A DNA stretch of 64,000 nucleotides from Vibrio cyclitrophicus (GCF_024347435.1 NZ_AP025480.1:2170001-2234000), one strand, 5' to 3'. Shown: positions 52,196-61,775, counted from the stretch's first letter. Program-made: numbers and translations. The notes: generated from the sequence alone by a model not told the origin.

Positions 52196-53659
52196 TCAGC
52201 GTTGCTTAAATTCTACGCACTCCTCTCTATTCGCAGACACATCATCAATCAGAACGGCATCATGAGAACAAAAAGGCTGCGTATTCAAACTCACGATAGA
52301 TACGTCTTCTTCGCCATGATCAACTTCAGAGCCTTGCATCAACTCAGCGATATGATAACGAAGCACCAAAATCCCCAACAGTCCAAACAAGACATTACCT
52401 AAAGCTTGTCCATACAACACACCCAACGCGCCATACCACTGCGAACCCAAGTATACGAACGGCAAAGTGCCCAAAGTCGCTTTACCCAGGTTGAGAGCCG
52501 TAGAATACAAAGGTTTCCCGAGGTTATTAAAAGACGTATTTGCGACAAATAACGCACCGTTAAAAGTAAAAGTCAAAGCAACATAAGTACAAAAAGCCGC
52601 AACAATTATGGCAGCATCACCTTGGAGGCTAAAGCCTTGAATCACGAGATCTTGTAAGAAATACAGCAAAATACAGACTGCGATGGTGTAAGCCGTGGTA
52701 ACCAGCAGAGAATTGTTCAAGGTTTCTTTAACTCTATCCATACGTTCAGCGCCAAAGTTCTGACCAATGATTGGCCCCACAGCACCAGATAACGCGAAGA
52801 TCACAGCGAAACACACCGGCGTCAAACGACCAATAACAGCAAAGCCAGCAACGAAATCCTCACCATATTGGGCGATACCTGTGGTCACTATCGCATTGCC
52901 AATCGGCGTTGCCGTATTGGTGATAATAGCGGGAATGGCAATAGCAAGAATAGGACGAAGGTTAATACGCCATTGCAACAAAGAAGGAGGAGCAACAAGT
53001 TGATGGCTACGTATTAAAGGATAAAGCGAGAAAAACAACACCGAAAAGCGAGCAAAAACAGAAGCGATAGCCGCCCCTTCAATGTTCCAACCAAAACCAA
53101 AGATAAAGAGTGGATCCAATATCGCATTAACGATACCGCCTGATAACGTTGCCCACATTGAACGCTTTGCATCACCTGCTGCTCTTAAACCTGCACCTGC
53201 CGCCATTGCCAGCGCTAGAAATGGGCCACTGGGTAATAGAATTTGTAGATAAGCTTGGGCACGTTCGGCCGCTACCCCTTTCGCACCAATCGCGGCCAGT
53301 AATTCAGGAATATAAGTAAACATCACCACGGTAATTGTCGAGCTAATAACAAACGCGGTTAACATGATACTGGTACTGAGGTTTCGAGCTTGCTCCTTAT
53401 CTTTGGAACCAATTGCTTTTGAAACCAGAGCGCCCATCGCAATGGAGGTGCCTATCGAGACAGAAGTCGAAAAGAACGTCAATGTCCCAGCAAAACCCAC
53501 CGCAGCTGCTAGTTCAACTTGTCCCAACATACTAATGAACAACATATCAAGTAAATCGACGACAAATAAGGCCATCAAACCTACAGAGCCTGCTCCCGAC
53601 ATCACCAATATATGGCGCATCGTTGAACCTTCTACAAACTTTGCAGTTTGATTTGACAT
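52196..53659 (-). CDS. MATE-family multidrug/cation efflux protein
   Basis: 487 residues with about twelve hydrophobic helices in two similar halves, typical of MATE (MatE) transporters (LLDMLFISMLGQVELAAAVG near residue 35-55 and VCFAVIFALSGAVGPIIGQN near 280). These use sodium or proton gradients. I start at ATG 53659 (MSNQTAKFVEGST) because GGAGG precedes it perfectly; the frame continues to 53803 without support. A hydrophilic tail of ~35 residues with several Asp and Glu follows the last helix. The substrate is unknown. Confidence 0.9.
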   Translation of the reverse strand: MSNQTAKFVEGSTMRHILVMSGAGSVGLMALFVVDLLDMLFISMLGQVELAAAVGFAGTLTFFSTSVSIGTSIAMGALVSKAIGSKDKEQARNLSTSIMLTAFVISSTITVVMFTYIPELLAAIGAKGVAAERAQAYLQILLPSGPFLALAMAAGAGLRAAGDAKRSMWATLSGGIVNAILDPLFIFGFGWNIEGAAIASVFARFSVLFFSLYPLIRSHQLVAPPSLLQWRINLRPILAIAIPAIITNTATPIGNAIVTTGIAQYGEDFVAGFAVIGRLTPVCFAVIFALSGAVGPIIGQNFGAERMDRVKETLNNSLLVTTAYTIAVCILLYFLQDLVIQGFSLQGDAAIIVAAFCTYVALTFTFNGALFVANTSFNNLGKPLYSTALNLGKATLGTLPFVYLGSQWYGALGVLYGQALGNVLFGLLGILVLRYHIAELMQGSEVDHGEEDVSIVSLNTQPFCSHDAVLIDDVSANREECVEFKQR

Positions 53660-53791
53660 GAAACCTCCAAAAACTGAAATATCACAAGCTAAAGCTCGAC
53701 AAACTTTAGATCTTTTAAACGATCGACTAAGAGAGCTCCTACAAACTAAAACCTTATAAAGACAAGCTTCATGCAAAACGTTCGACAAAGA

Positions 53792-53813
53792 AAAAGGCGC
53801 CAAAGCGCCTTTT
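53792..53813 (-). terminator. intrinsic terminator of the CBS-domain gene
   Basis: AAAAGGCGC and GCGCCTTTT pair around CAAA, 45 bases after the stop at 53858. Confidence 0.85.
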
Positions 53814-53857
53814 CTAATTATAGGATATTAAGAAGAATAATCGTTCTCAACACGCTA

Positions 53858-54274
53858 CTATACCTGATGTTTGAAGCATTCATCCAAGTTCTTACCAATT
53901 GCTCTTAAAACATCGGTTCTGGTGATAATACCTACTAGCTTTTTGTTATCGAGTACCGGGTAAGCTTTTGGCTTCCCGACTTGCATCATATCCGCCAATT
54001 CAATAATGGATAGGTCTGGCGATACCGAGAGTACCTCTTGGTACATACAATCACCGACAATGTGTGTGTCTTGGCAGAAATAGCTCACCTTAACTAATTT
54101 CTCTAATAAATCTTGTTCAGAAAGGAAGCCAATAACTTGCTCATTCTCATCAATTACTGGACCGCCCATGTGGTGGCTACGCATTACTCTGTCTAACGCT
54201 AGACTTAACGGCATATCAGGAGTGAATGTCACAACCTGCGGCGTCATGTAATCTTTCACTTTTATTGAATGCAT
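53858..54274 (-). CDS. CBS-domain protein
   Basis: 138 residues made of two CBS repeats: the first at about 10-60 (VKDYMTPQVVTF, MGGPVIDENEQVIGFLSEQDLLE) and the second at about 77-130 (CMYQEVLSVSPD, AYPVLDNKKLVGIITRTDVLRA). CBS pairs bind adenosyl ligands such as AMP or SAM. There is no other domain, so it is a stand-alone sensor-type protein of unknown partner. The ATG has GGGAG upstream. Confidence 0.9.
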   Translation of the reverse strand: MHSIKVKDYMTPQVVTFTPDMPLSLALDRVMRSHHMGGPVIDENEQVIGFLSEQDLLEKLVKVSYFCQDTHIVGDCMYQEVLSVSPDLSIIELADMMQVGKPKAYPVLDNKKLVGIITRTDVLRAIGKNLDECFKHQV

Positions 54275-54576
54275 TGTGCTCTCCCTAAATACTTTTCGTT
54301 ATGTCTTTTTCTATCTTGTTAAGTTAATTGTTGTCTAAAATCTTGATTTTACTAAATGGATTTCAACAATTTTATTGATAGGTAAAACCTACTAAGACGA
54401 AAAAACAAGGTCACAAAAGGCTTGTGAGCATTTTCCCACCGTCAAAAAAATAAAAAATAGAGCTCTTACAAAGCCTTACTTTTCCTTTCTTAGGCTTACT
54501 TAGCCGCGCTAGCTTGGGCAAATAAACCCTGTAATCTTCACCATACAAAAAATGAAGAGTCAGATTCAGGTAACTT
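54275..54576. other. 302-base spacer between the CBS gene and a small unknown gene
   Basis: No gene is supported on either strand. TCACAA-N5-TTGTGA (54411-54427) is a perfect palindrome that could bind a regulator. AAGCCT/AGGCTT (54471-54497) is a weak inverted repeat. The rest is A/T-rich, as expected for two divergent promoters. Confidence 0.5.
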
Positions 54577-54810
54577 ATGCAACACGACAACAACATGTAC
54601 GCGTACATTTATTCAGGTAGTGACGGGACAGAGAACACTCTCGTCGCCATTGTTGATAACGAAGAGAAACCTCTGATATCAAGCTGTGTGAACGAAATCA
54701 AACGCATGTCGACTCTAGCGATTAATCTGGCTGCCAAGCACAACCTGAAAGTCAAGCTTGTTAAATATCATAGAGAACAAGAGATCGATTTCGGCTTATT
54801 CATGAAATAG
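54577..54810 (+). CDS. small conserved-looking protein of unknown function
   Basis: 77 residues, soluble, alternating beta and helix (MYAYIYSGSDGTENTLVAIV, then a helix ISSCVNEIKRMSTLAINLA, then KVKLVKYHREQEIDFGLFM). No recognised domain. AGGTAAC precedes the ATG. Its composition fits a real folded protein. It is divergent from the CBS gene and followed by a hairpin. Confidence 0.65.
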   Translation: MQHDNNMYAYIYSGSDGTENTLVAIVDNEEKPLISSCVNEIKRMSTLAINLAAKHNLKVKLVKYHREQEIDFGLFMK

Positions 54811-54916
54811 CTAACTTATCACTCGCAAACATTGTTAACGACACACAAATACCGTATTTTGTGACAACCTTTCGAGTAGGTAATCGCACTAATAATGCTT
54901 GCCTATTGTCTCCAAT

Positions 54917-54953
54917 AAGCGATAGACCTAGATGAACAAACCTCATATCGCTT
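54917..54953 (+). terminator. hairpin between two small genes (possible terminator)
   Basis: AAGCGATA and TATCGCTT pair around a 21-base loop, and TTTATT follows. It lies 106 bases after the 77-residue gene and ends 24 bases before the next ATG, so it may terminate the first gene or affect the second. Confidence 0.45.
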
Positions 54954-54976
54954 TTATTGCCTAAATACGGTCAACT

Positions 54977-55273
54977 ATGATTTCGCTACGTTCACCTCAA
55001 ACCTACCTATCTGGCCATTTATCTGAGCTAAAAAGCTACTTTAGCGAGCTATTGGATTTCCAATCGCGTATCTGGGTTGTGCACATCTTTGAAGACTCAA
55101 TTACCGATCAATCGTTTGTAATTAATGAAGATGGTTTTAAAGAACCGTTAGAGTGGATGAAGAAGAAAGCATATACAGCGGCAATGTTAGAACGTGTCGA
55201 AAAAATGAAAGTCTCACAAATTATCGAGATCCAACTTGAAGATAAAATGCATCGACTGATGCGAGTGAAGTAG
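54977..55273 (+). CDS. conserved-looking hypothetical protein
   Basis: 98 residues with no recognised motif. It starts MISLRSPQTYLSGHLSELKSY, has a hydrophobic beta stretch RIWVVHIFED, and ends with charged helices (MLERVEKMKVSQIIEIQLED). Predicted cytoplasmic, no signal or membrane segment. Only weak ACGG precedes the ATG. It is on the same strand as the upstream 77-residue gene. Confidence 0.6.
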   Translation: MISLRSPQTYLSGHLSELKSYFSELLDFQSRIWVVHIFEDSITDQSFVINEDGFKEPLEWMKKKAYTAAMLERVEKMKVSQIIEIQLEDKMHRLMRVK

Positions 55274-55348
55274 CCTTTATATTATTTACTCAATCTATAT
55301 CATTTTACCATCAGTCGAAACGAACATTAATAAAGTTCAGGGGGAAAA

Positions 55349-55370
55349 AAGGCCAGCAATCGCTGACCTT
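55349..55370 (-). terminator. intrinsic terminator of ybiB
   Basis: AAGGCCAGC and GCTGACCTT pair with one G-T pair around AATC; six T residues follow on the minus strand. Confidence 0.85.
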
Positions 55371-55397
55371 CTCTCATTTCATGCTCTTCACTATCGG

Positions 55398-56354
55398 CTA
55401 GCGAGCACAATACGCTTCCCATAAACGCAGAGCCTTTGCATAAGCTTCAGCCTTGTCGTGCGTTTCTGCAAATAAAATCGCCGTCATGCTGTCAACGACA
55501 CTATTCGCCATCAACTCCATCTCATCTTCCGGCGTGCCTAATACACACTCCTTAGGAAGAGGAAGTGCCGGGTTCATGGTTCCTTCCCAGTAGAATGACT
55601 CTACTTTTTCAGGAGAACTCATCCACACGGTTTGGCTCACTTTCGGGTTGTATTCCGACTCACCATTCATACCTTTAAATGAAATCACTGAGTGGGACTT
55701 GTTACCAATGACATGCTCAACTTCCGCATGCAATTGTGGGAAACCTGGGTGGAAACTACCACGTAAGCCCAAGCGTCCACCACCAGGGTTTAATGCTCGA
55801 ACCACAGTATTAATCGGGGTACGTAAACCGTAACGATGCTTCCAGCCAATCATAGTCTGAGCTTCTGGAGCAAAATTCGCCAAAGGTAAATAGGCAATAC
55901 CGTCTTCTTCAAGGATCTGTTTCGCATCTTGAGGGTCTACAGCGCGGCGAACACCCACAAGGTCTAAATGAGTCTCTGCGTGCGTGCGACCACTTGGCTT
56001 ATCCATATAGCCATGCATCAACACTTTGTAGCCGTCGTCTGCTAATATTTTTGCTGCAAGCAAGTTCCACGGTTTACCACTCGCCGTATCATTGCGTTTT
56101 CCGGCATAACACGGCCAATCAATATCTGCGCCCAAATCCGGCACTCGAGATTGAAACGCTTTTACAAAGCCTGCAATTTCTTCATTAGTTTCATTCTGCA
56201 CACGAATTAACATCAGTAGCATAGCCATTTGATCGTCTCCGACCTCACCGCTTAAATACTCATCCATGATGCGATAAGCTTGTTCGAACGACAAAGGCTT
56301 GCGCCCTCTTTCCCCTCGTCCAACAGTACGAATACACTCTAAAATACTACTCAT
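55398..56354 (-). CDS. ybiB: YbiB/TrpD2-family phosphoribosyltransferase-like protein
   Basis: 318 residues with the fold of class-III phosphoribosyltransferases (anthranilate phosphoribosyltransferase TrpD): an N-terminal helical domain (MDEYLSGEVGDDQMAMLLMLIRV) followed by an alpha/beta domain (ILADDGYKVLMHG, then NPGGGRLGLRGSFHPGFPQLH). The true TrpD substrate loops are changed. E. coli YbiB is a DNA- and RNA-binding member without TrpD activity, close to 320 residues. A glycosyl transferase family label is common. It is monocistronic. Confidence 0.85.
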   Translation of the reverse strand: MSSILECIRTVGRGERGRKPLSFEQAYRIMDEYLSGEVGDDQMAMLLMLIRVQNETNEEIAGFVKAFQSRVPDLGADIDWPCYAGKRNDTASGKPWNLLAAKILADDGYKVLMHGYMDKPSGRTHAETHLDLVGVRRAVDPQDAKQILEEDGIAYLPLANFAPEAQTMIGWKHRYGLRTPINTVVRALNPGGGRLGLRGSFHPGFPQLHAEVEHVIGNKSHSVISFKGMNGESEYNPKVSQTVWMSSPEKVESFYWEGTMNPALPLPKECVLGTPEDEMELMANSVVDSMTAILFAETHDKAEAYAKALRLWEAYCAR

Positions 56355-56593
56355 TGACTATTAATTCTCTTCCGTAGATATCAATAAAATTTAATACGTC
56401 TCCGATTCTATGACACCCATAGCTCATTGCAAAGCGATTCAACCACTATCAACAACAGTGCAATTGATCCAAACCGGGGTAGCCATGTCTTACTGGAGTA
56501 ACAAACCGGCAACTGACCAGCATTTTAAAAGTAAACTTATTGGTGTAAAATTGATAAATACAAAGCTAAACGTGACCTATTGAGTAGTGCCGA

Positions 56594-57202
56594 ATGACTG
56601 TAAAAAAAACACTGAGCCAAAAGAAACGTGAATCGATCGTTGCTGCTGCTATCGCTGAATTTACCGAGCACGGCTATAAATCGACAAGCATGGACAAAAT
56701 ATCAAACCGTGCAGAAGTGTCTAAGCGCACTGTTTACAATCACTTTGCCAGTAAAGAGATGTTATTGGACGAAATACTCAACAGCATTTGGGCTAAAACA
56801 CTCTCGGCGACCCATTTCCCATATCAGACCAATCTACCACTAATCGATCAACTAGAAGCTATCGCCAATCAAGAACTTGAGCTCCTTGAGTCAGAGGGCT
56901 TTATCGACTTGTCTCGTGTGTTGTTTTCTGAGTACTTTCACAATGCAGAGCTTGCACATCAAGCCATGGAAAAATACTCGCAAGCGGAAAGTGGCCTAAC
57001 GCTCTGGATAAAAGCGGCTTTGGCCGACGGTCGTTTGATTGAATTAGATCCATTGTTTGCATCCACTCAGTTCATTGCTCTGCTTAAGTCGTTTGCCTTT
57101 TGGCCACAAATCATAGGTCATGCACCATCACCAGACGAGCAGCAAAAGCAAGTAATTGTTAATTCAAGTGTTGAGATGTTCCTCAAACAGTATCAGGCGT
57201 GA
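56594..57202 (+). CDS. TetR/AcrR-family transcriptional regulator
   Basis: 202 residues. The N-terminal helix-turn-helix reads TSMDKISNRAEVSKRTVYNH (about residues 30-49), the usual TetR signature, and the C-terminal helical domain carries the AefR-like pattern (LSRVLFSEYFHNAELA). It lies alone, with ybiB divergent upstream and ppiB following at 123 bases. Its target may be its own promoter or a nearby efflux gene; not determinable here. Confidence 0.92.
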   Translation: MTVKKTLSQKKRESIVAAAIAEFTEHGYKSTSMDKISNRAEVSKRTVYNHFASKEMLLDEILNSIWAKTLSATHFPYQTNLPLIDQLEAIANQELELLESEGFIDLSRVLFSEYFHNAELAHQAMEKYSQAESGLTLWIKAALADGRLIELDPLFASTQFIALLKSFAFWPQIIGHAPSPDEQQKQVIVNSSVEMFLKQYQA

Positions 57203-57325
57203 TTTTGGCGATTATCTGGAATTCAACCACAATGAAACCATCACTGGTATCCATTTTTATTTTCCCTATACTTCAACCCACTTTCGTCATTACGACTCAG
57301 TAAAACTTCAACTTTAGGTAGCACT

Positions 57326-57820
57326 ATGATTACTTTCACCACCAACTTTGGCGATATCGAGATTGAACTGAACCTTGAAAAAGCGCCAGTAACGTCGAAA
57401 AACTTCCTTAAGTATTGCCAGGATGGCTTTTATGAAGGCACTACATTTCACCGTGTTATCGACGGTTTCATGATCCAAGGTGGCGGACACACGCTCGACA
57501 TGACAGAAAAACCAACACGAGCACCGATTGTCAACGAAGCTAATCGCGGATTGAAAAATGTGATTGGTTCGGTAGCAATGGCTCGTACTGACGCACCGCA
57601 TTCAGCGACAGCGCAATTCTTTATCAACCTTGATGACAATGACTTCTTAGATCATACCTCAACAACCAATGCTGGTTGGGGCTACGCGGTGTTTGGTAAA
57701 GTATCGGCAGGTATGGATATCGTAAACAAAATTGCTGCAGCGCCAACGACCACCCGCTGGGGACACGAAGATGTACCTTGCGAAGATATTGTGATCACCA
57801 AGGTCACTATAAACGGTTAA
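57326..57820 (+). CDS. ppiB: peptidyl-prolyl cis-trans isomerase B (cyclophilin)
   Basis: Cytoplasmic cyclophilin of 164 residues with the active-site pattern [14 protein letters not shown] (catalytic Arg in FHRV), [20 protein letters not shown] and the WGYAVFGKV segment. Its length equals that of E. coli PpiB. AGG lies before the ATG. Confidence 0.96.
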   Translation: MITFTTNFGDIEIELNLEKAPVTSKNFLKYCQDGFYEGTTFHRVIDGFMIQGGGHTLDMTEKPTRAPIVNEANRGLKNVIGSVAMARTDAPHSATAQFFINLDDNDFLDHTSTTNAGWGYAVFGKVSAGMDIVNKIAAAPTTTRWGHEDVPCEDIVITKVTING

Positions 57821-58043
57821 ATCACACTCTCAGCTGGCGACTAAAATAATTTTTGTCCAAACGAATTTACGTAACCATGATGTTTGGCGAAGAAACTGAA
57901 ATGGGCAACCAAGATATAATTGTCAAATTATTATTAGAATACCACTCCAAGTAAATGGTAGTCAGTGGACATTTTACCTAAATAGAAAAACGTTGTTGAT
58001 GCTAATTGCATCTATATTAGTTACGATGAAAAAAGCAGAAACA

Positions 58044-58070
58044 AAGCCCTTGCTTCAGCTGCGAGGGTTT
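58044..58070 (-). terminator. intrinsic terminator of the EamA transporter gene
   Basis: AAGCCCTTGC pairs with GCGAGGGTTT with one mismatch or G-T pair. The stem starts immediately after the stop codon at 58071. Confidence 0.7.
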
Positions 58071-58937
58071 TTATTTTCTTCTCGACCATTTGATATAACA
58101 GAAAAGCGAGGCAATGATCACTGCCCCTCCGACTAATTTTTGCATCTCCACTGTTTCTTCCAACATACTCACACTCAACAACAACGTCCAAACTGGCTCA
58201 AGAATCATAATCAGCGCTGCCACTTCCATATTCACTGAATGTTGACCCACCGTTTGCAATAAGTAACGGATCGATGTTGCGACAACCGCAGAGACAATAA
58301 ACCAGAAGATGAGCGTTTTGGTTATTTCAAACTCCGGCTGAGCCGTCATCGACGCAAACGCCATTCCACTGATACCCACCACAAAAAGCTGTACGCAAAT
58401 CGAAGCAATTGGCTTGATGTTAGTGATAACACGCTTATTCATCACAAAATGGAAAGAGAGTAACATTGAAGCCAATAGGAAGTAGATCTGGCTTTGTTCA
58501 ACGTGCCAACCGTTCGTTAAAGTCAGTAATAACATACCAATAATTGCAATTGGGAATGACATCCAGAAGGCGCGATTAGGCTTAACACGAAATATTATCC
58601 AAGAAACAAACGGTGCAATGATCATGGCCAAACTCATGATAAACGCCCCTTCAGATAAACTTTCAGTCACCGACACCGCAAACACCCACACTTGCAATGA
58701 AGCAGACAATAACAATCCAACACCACAGAGAGAGAGAATCTGCTTAAAAGAAAGCTTACGGATATGATGGATACAGAACGGTAATAAAATCAAGCTTGCG
58801 ACAAAGAATCGCACACCAATGAACACAGGCCCAGGCATTTCCAATACCACCAGCTTAGATGCAATCCACCCAACTCCAGCCAGTAAAGTTGCACATAACA
58901 GGTAAAGCTCGCCGCGCATCGCTTTTACGTTCATCAT
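58071..58937 (-). CDS. EamA/DMT-family transporter
   Basis: About 288 residues with ten hydrophobic helices in two EamA halves (LYLLCATLLAGVGWIASKLV at the start; the repeat begins near residue 150). The metabolite exported is unknown. The frame extends to 58979, but the old yellow enzyme terminator (58959-58991) lies there, and the ATG at 58937 has a purine-rich GGATCG upstream, so I start there; Met 58934 or 58919 are alternatives. Confidence 0.9.
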   Translation of the reverse strand: MMNVKAMRGELYLLCATLLAGVGWIASKLVVLEMPGPVFIGVRFFVASLILLPFCIHHIRKLSFKQILSLCGVGLLLSASLQVWVFAVSVTESLSEGAFIMSLAMIIAPFVSWIIFRVKPNRAFWMSFPIAIIGMLLLTLTNGWHVEQSQIYFLLASMLLSFHFVMNKRVITNIKPIASICVQLFVVGISGMAFASMTAQPEFEITKTLIFWFIVSAVVATSIRYLLQTVGQHSVNMEVAALIMILEPVWTLLLSVSMLEETVEMQKLVGGAVIIASLFCYIKWSRRK

Positions 58938-58958
58938 TTTTATTCGATCCAATAACAA

Positions 58959-58991
58959 AAAAGCAACCCGACTCTGCAAGGTTGCTTTTTA
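58959..58991 (-). terminator. intrinsic terminator of the gloA / old yellow enzyme operon
   Basis: AAAAAGCAACC and GGTTGCTTTTT form a perfect 11-bp stem around an 11-base loop, 56 bases after the stop at 59048. Confidence 0.88.
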
Positions 58992-59047
58992 TAAACATTC
59001 AACAGGATCAAGATACTATCTCAATACTCTGCTTCAGACAGCTGTTT

Positions 59048-60152
59048 TTAGCCTGCGTATTCTGGGTAATCGGTTAAGCCTTTTTCAGCACCGCCAAACA
59101 AGGTATTTGGATCGTGCAGAGCAAGCGGATGACCATTTTGAATACGAGCGGGTAAATCAGGGTTAGCAACAAATGGACGACCAAAACCAACCATATCGGT
59201 TACGCCTTCCGCGACCGCTTTTGCTCCGCGCTCACTGTCGTACTTACCAGCATAGATCAGTACACCGTCATAAGCTGCACGAACGGCGGCCTTAAATGCT
59301 TTTGGCGTTTCAGGCGCATCGTCCCAGTCTACTTCTGCGATGTGCAGGTAAACGATCTTGTATAGGTTTAAGTACGCAGCTGCCGCTGTGTAAGTTTCAA
59401 CTGGCGTCGCGTCAACCGTACCATTTAGTGAAGTAAAAGGAGCAAGACGAACACCAACACGGTCAGCACCAATCGCTTCAACCATAGCTTCAACCACCTC
59501 ACCTAAGAAACGTAGGCGGTTTTCAATTGAACCACCGTATTCATCGGTACGGTTGTTTGCTTCAGAATCAATAAATTGGTTAATCAGGTAGCCATTTGCC
59601 GCGTGAAGTTCAATGCCATCAAAGCCAGCTTCGATCGCATTAAGTGCAGCTTGGCGATACTGTTCAACCACTTCTTTGATGTCTTCTTTCGTCATCTCAC
59701 GAGGTTCAACCACATCAACAAAGCCCGGTTCATCTGTACCGTTATCGATAAATACTTTTACATTTTCTGCTTTTTAGTGCAGAAGATGAAATGGGTTGCT
59801 CACCGCCAATGTTGTCTGGGTGCGTAACACGGCCAACATGCCAAAGCTGTGCGAAGATAACACCGCCTTTTTCATGTACTGCATCGGTTACTTTTTTCCA
59901 ACCAACGATCTGCTCGTCAGAGTAGATACCCGGTGTCCAAGCGTAACCTTGGCCCATAGGTGAAATTTGTGTACCTTCTGCCACAATCAAACCTGCAGAG
60001 GCGCGTTGAGCATAGTAAGCCGCCATCATTTCGTTTGCTGAATTACCAGGTTGCGTTGCACGAGAACGAGTCATCGGAGGCATAACAATACGGTTTTTTA
60101 GTTCGATGTTACCCAGTTGAATGGGTTGAAATAGTGCGTTTGTCATTGTCAT
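59048..60152 (-). pseudogene. nemA: Alkene reductase (old yellow enzyme) with one-base frameshift
   Basis: FMN-dependent reductase of activated alkenes and electrophiles. The N-terminal 120 residues (ATG at 60152, LFQPIQLGNIELKNRIVMPP, AQLWHVGRVTHPD) and the C-terminal part ([42 protein letters not shown]) are both intact but lie in different frames. The break is at a run of five A on the coding strand (T at 59771-59775), where four would restore [18 protein letters not shown] and a 367-residue protein. It follows gloA by eight bases, as in the nemA-gloA pair of E. coli. Sequencing error or a recent mutation are both possible. Confidence 0.88.
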
Positions 60153-60160
60153 TTCCTCGA

Positions 60161-60538
60161 TTAACCTAGTTGAATCAGTTCGATTTGGTAGCCATCTGGG
60201 TCAGTGATAAAAGCGATGTGCGTTGAACCGCCTTTCACTGGGCCCGCTTCGCGAGTCACGTTGCCACCCAGCGATTTGATCTTGTCGCATGCCGCGTAAA
60301 TATCTTCCACACCCAATGCTAAATGGCCAAAAGCGTTACCCATTTCATATTCATTAGTATCCCAGTTGTGCGTCAATTCGATAGTCGTACCGCCTTGCTG
60401 ATAGCCAACAAAAACCAATGTGTAACGGTATTCGGTATTGTCATGGCGTTCTAGTTCTTTCATCCCCAATACTTTGGTGTAGAACTCAATAGACTTATCT
60501 AGATCAGCAACTCGAATCATTGTGTGTAGGAATTTCAT
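60161..60538 (-). CDS. gloA: lactoylglutathione lyase (glyoxalase I)
   Basis: Detoxifies methylglyoxal as the glutathione hemithioacetal. 125 residues with the four metal ligands His5, Glu54, His72 (in [10 protein letters not shown]) and Glu120, and the conserved [14 protein letters not shown]. It lies upstream of the alkene reductase gene with eight bases between, so the two are an electrophile-defence operon. Confidence 0.96.
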   Translation of the reverse strand: MKFLHTMIRVADLDKSIEFYTKVLGMKELERHDNTEYRYTLVFVGYQQGGTTIELTHNWDTNEYEMGNAFGHLALGVEDIYAACDKIKSLGGNVTREAGPVKGGSTHIAFITDPDGYQIELIQLG

Positions 60539-60567
60539 ATTTCGCCCTTCGTACTTGAACCTAAGCC

Positions 60568-60578
60568 TCGTAATACGA
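60568..60578. promoter_or_regulatory. short palindrome upstream of gloA
   Basis: TCGTA-A-TACGA is a perfect odd palindrome 30 bases before the gloA ATG, and its half-site TCGTA is part of the longer palindromes near the LysR gene. AACCTAA/TTAGGTT (60558-60602) also flanks it. Its link to the LysR motif is tentative. Confidence 0.4.
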
Positions 60579-60732
60579 AGCGAATAAATGTTCGTTTAGG
60601 TTTGCCATAAAGGCTACCTATCTCTGTTGTTATTCATACTACTGAAGTCTTCAAAATCAGTGAAGTTATTAAATATTCTTATTTTGATAATTATTTGTTA
60701 TTAAGTGACACAGGCGTGGATCGATGAAATTA

Positions 60733-60758
60733 AAAGGGGAAGCTAGCGCTCCCCCCTT
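60733..60758 (-). terminator. intrinsic terminator of the LysR-type gene
   Basis: AAGGGG-A-AGC pairs with GCT-C-CCCCTT around TAGC, followed by TTTTAATTT on the minus strand. Confidence 0.8.
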
Positions 60759-60786
60759 GAATTGATACTTTCTGTCAGATACGCAC

Positions 60787-61722
60787 TTAGAACCTCAAGC
60801 GTCTATCTTTAAGCGTTTTCGACATCGCATCAGATGTGCGGATGACTTGCTCTCTAAACCATTTATGTGCGGGATCGTTATTCTGCTTCTTAAGCCAAAT
60901 TAAGTAATGAGACATCTGCTCATAAACAAACGGAGGCTTAAACAACTGCAGACCAAGCCTCTCTTGAAACTGGAGAGCCATAGAAAGTGGGACAACCGTT
61001 ATATAATCCGACTGGCTACATAAGAGGATATTACTAAACAGTGATCGTCCGTGAAACGCTATTTTGCGCTTAGATAAATCCAAAGAAGTGTAATGGCTCA
61101 AGCTACGAACTTTACGGCGAGTTCGGTCTAGTACCGCATGCTTTTCAGTCATAAACTGAGCCTCGCTGATCTCACCTTGAATTCGAGGGTGACCCTCACG
61201 ACACACAATAGCAAAGTCACCTTGATAAAGGACTTCACTGGCTATACTTGGATGCTCAGGAACCAAAATTTCAATCATAGCATCGAATTCTTGGGTCAGA
61301 AGATCTTCATAAATACGATCATCATTGTCTGGTTGGTCAAACACTTCAAGCGACAAATTTTGGTTAGGAAGCGCGGCAAAGCTATTGAGTAAAACCCATT
61401 GAAGATGCTCTGGTGAAGAGATAACAAACTTACGTTCAGAGGCTTGCTCATCAAAGCTCGCCATAGATTGAAATACACCGTTCAATTCATTAATTGGCGT
61501 TTTGATCTGTTCATACAAGCTTTGTGCATACGATGTAGGAACCACACCTCGTCCTTTACGGACAAAAAGCTCTTGGCCAATCTCTTTTTTTAGGCGTATT
61601 AGTGCGGTACTGATGGTCGACTGATTAGTACTGAGTTGATCAGCGGCCTTACTTAAACTGCCTTGCTCCATTACAGCAGAAAACACCGCAAGTAAATTAA
61701 AGTTTGGAATGTCGTTGCTCAT
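60787..61722 (-). CDS. LysR-family transcriptional regulator
   Basis: 311 residues. The helix-turn-helix lies at about residues 18-42 (QGSLSKAADQLSTNQSTIST) and the periplasmic-binding-protein-like effector domain follows (ERKFVISSPEHLQWVLL onward). The subgroup resembles LeuO-like LysR proteins. A TATCGT-N4-ACGATA palindrome lies 36-53 bases before its start, suggesting autoregulation. Adjacent gloA and alkene reductase genes are possible targets. Confidence 0.88.
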   Translation of the reverse strand: MSNDIPNFNLLAVFSAVMEQGSLSKAADQLSTNQSTISTALIRLKKEIGQELFVRKGRGVVPTSYAQSLYEQIKTPINELNGVFQSMASFDEQASERKFVISSPEHLQWVLLNSFAALPNQNLSLEVFDQPDNDDRIYEDLLTQEFDAMIEILVPEHPSIASEVLYQGDFAIVCREGHPRIQGEISEAQFMTEKHAVLDRTRRKVRSLSHYTSLDLSKRKIAFHGRSLFSNILLCSQSDYITVVPLSMALQFQERLGLQLFKPPFVYEQMSHYLIWLKKQNNDPAHKWFREQVIRTSDAMSKTLKDRRLRF

Positions 61723-61757
61723 ATGTAATTACTCATTAGGCGACCATAAACACCATG

Positions 61758-61775
61758 CTATCGTAAAAACGATAG
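61758..61775. promoter_or_regulatory. Palindrome CTATCGT-N4-ACGATAG ahead of the LysR gene
   Basis: Seven-base arms flank AAAA, 36-53 bases before the LysR start codon. The core TATCGT-N4-ACGATA recurs at 62422. Position and symmetry suit an autoregulatory LysR-type site; inference. Confidence 0.6.

Noticed and set aside
53660..53803. N-terminal extension of the MATE protein
   Set aside because: A perfect GGAGG precedes the ATG at 53659, and the 48 extra residues have no resemblance to MATE N-termini.
54411..54608. Minus-strand frame of 65 codons overlapping the start of the 77-residue gene
   Set aside because: Basic, low-complexity composition, no ribosome site, and it would cover the promoter region of the plus-strand gene.
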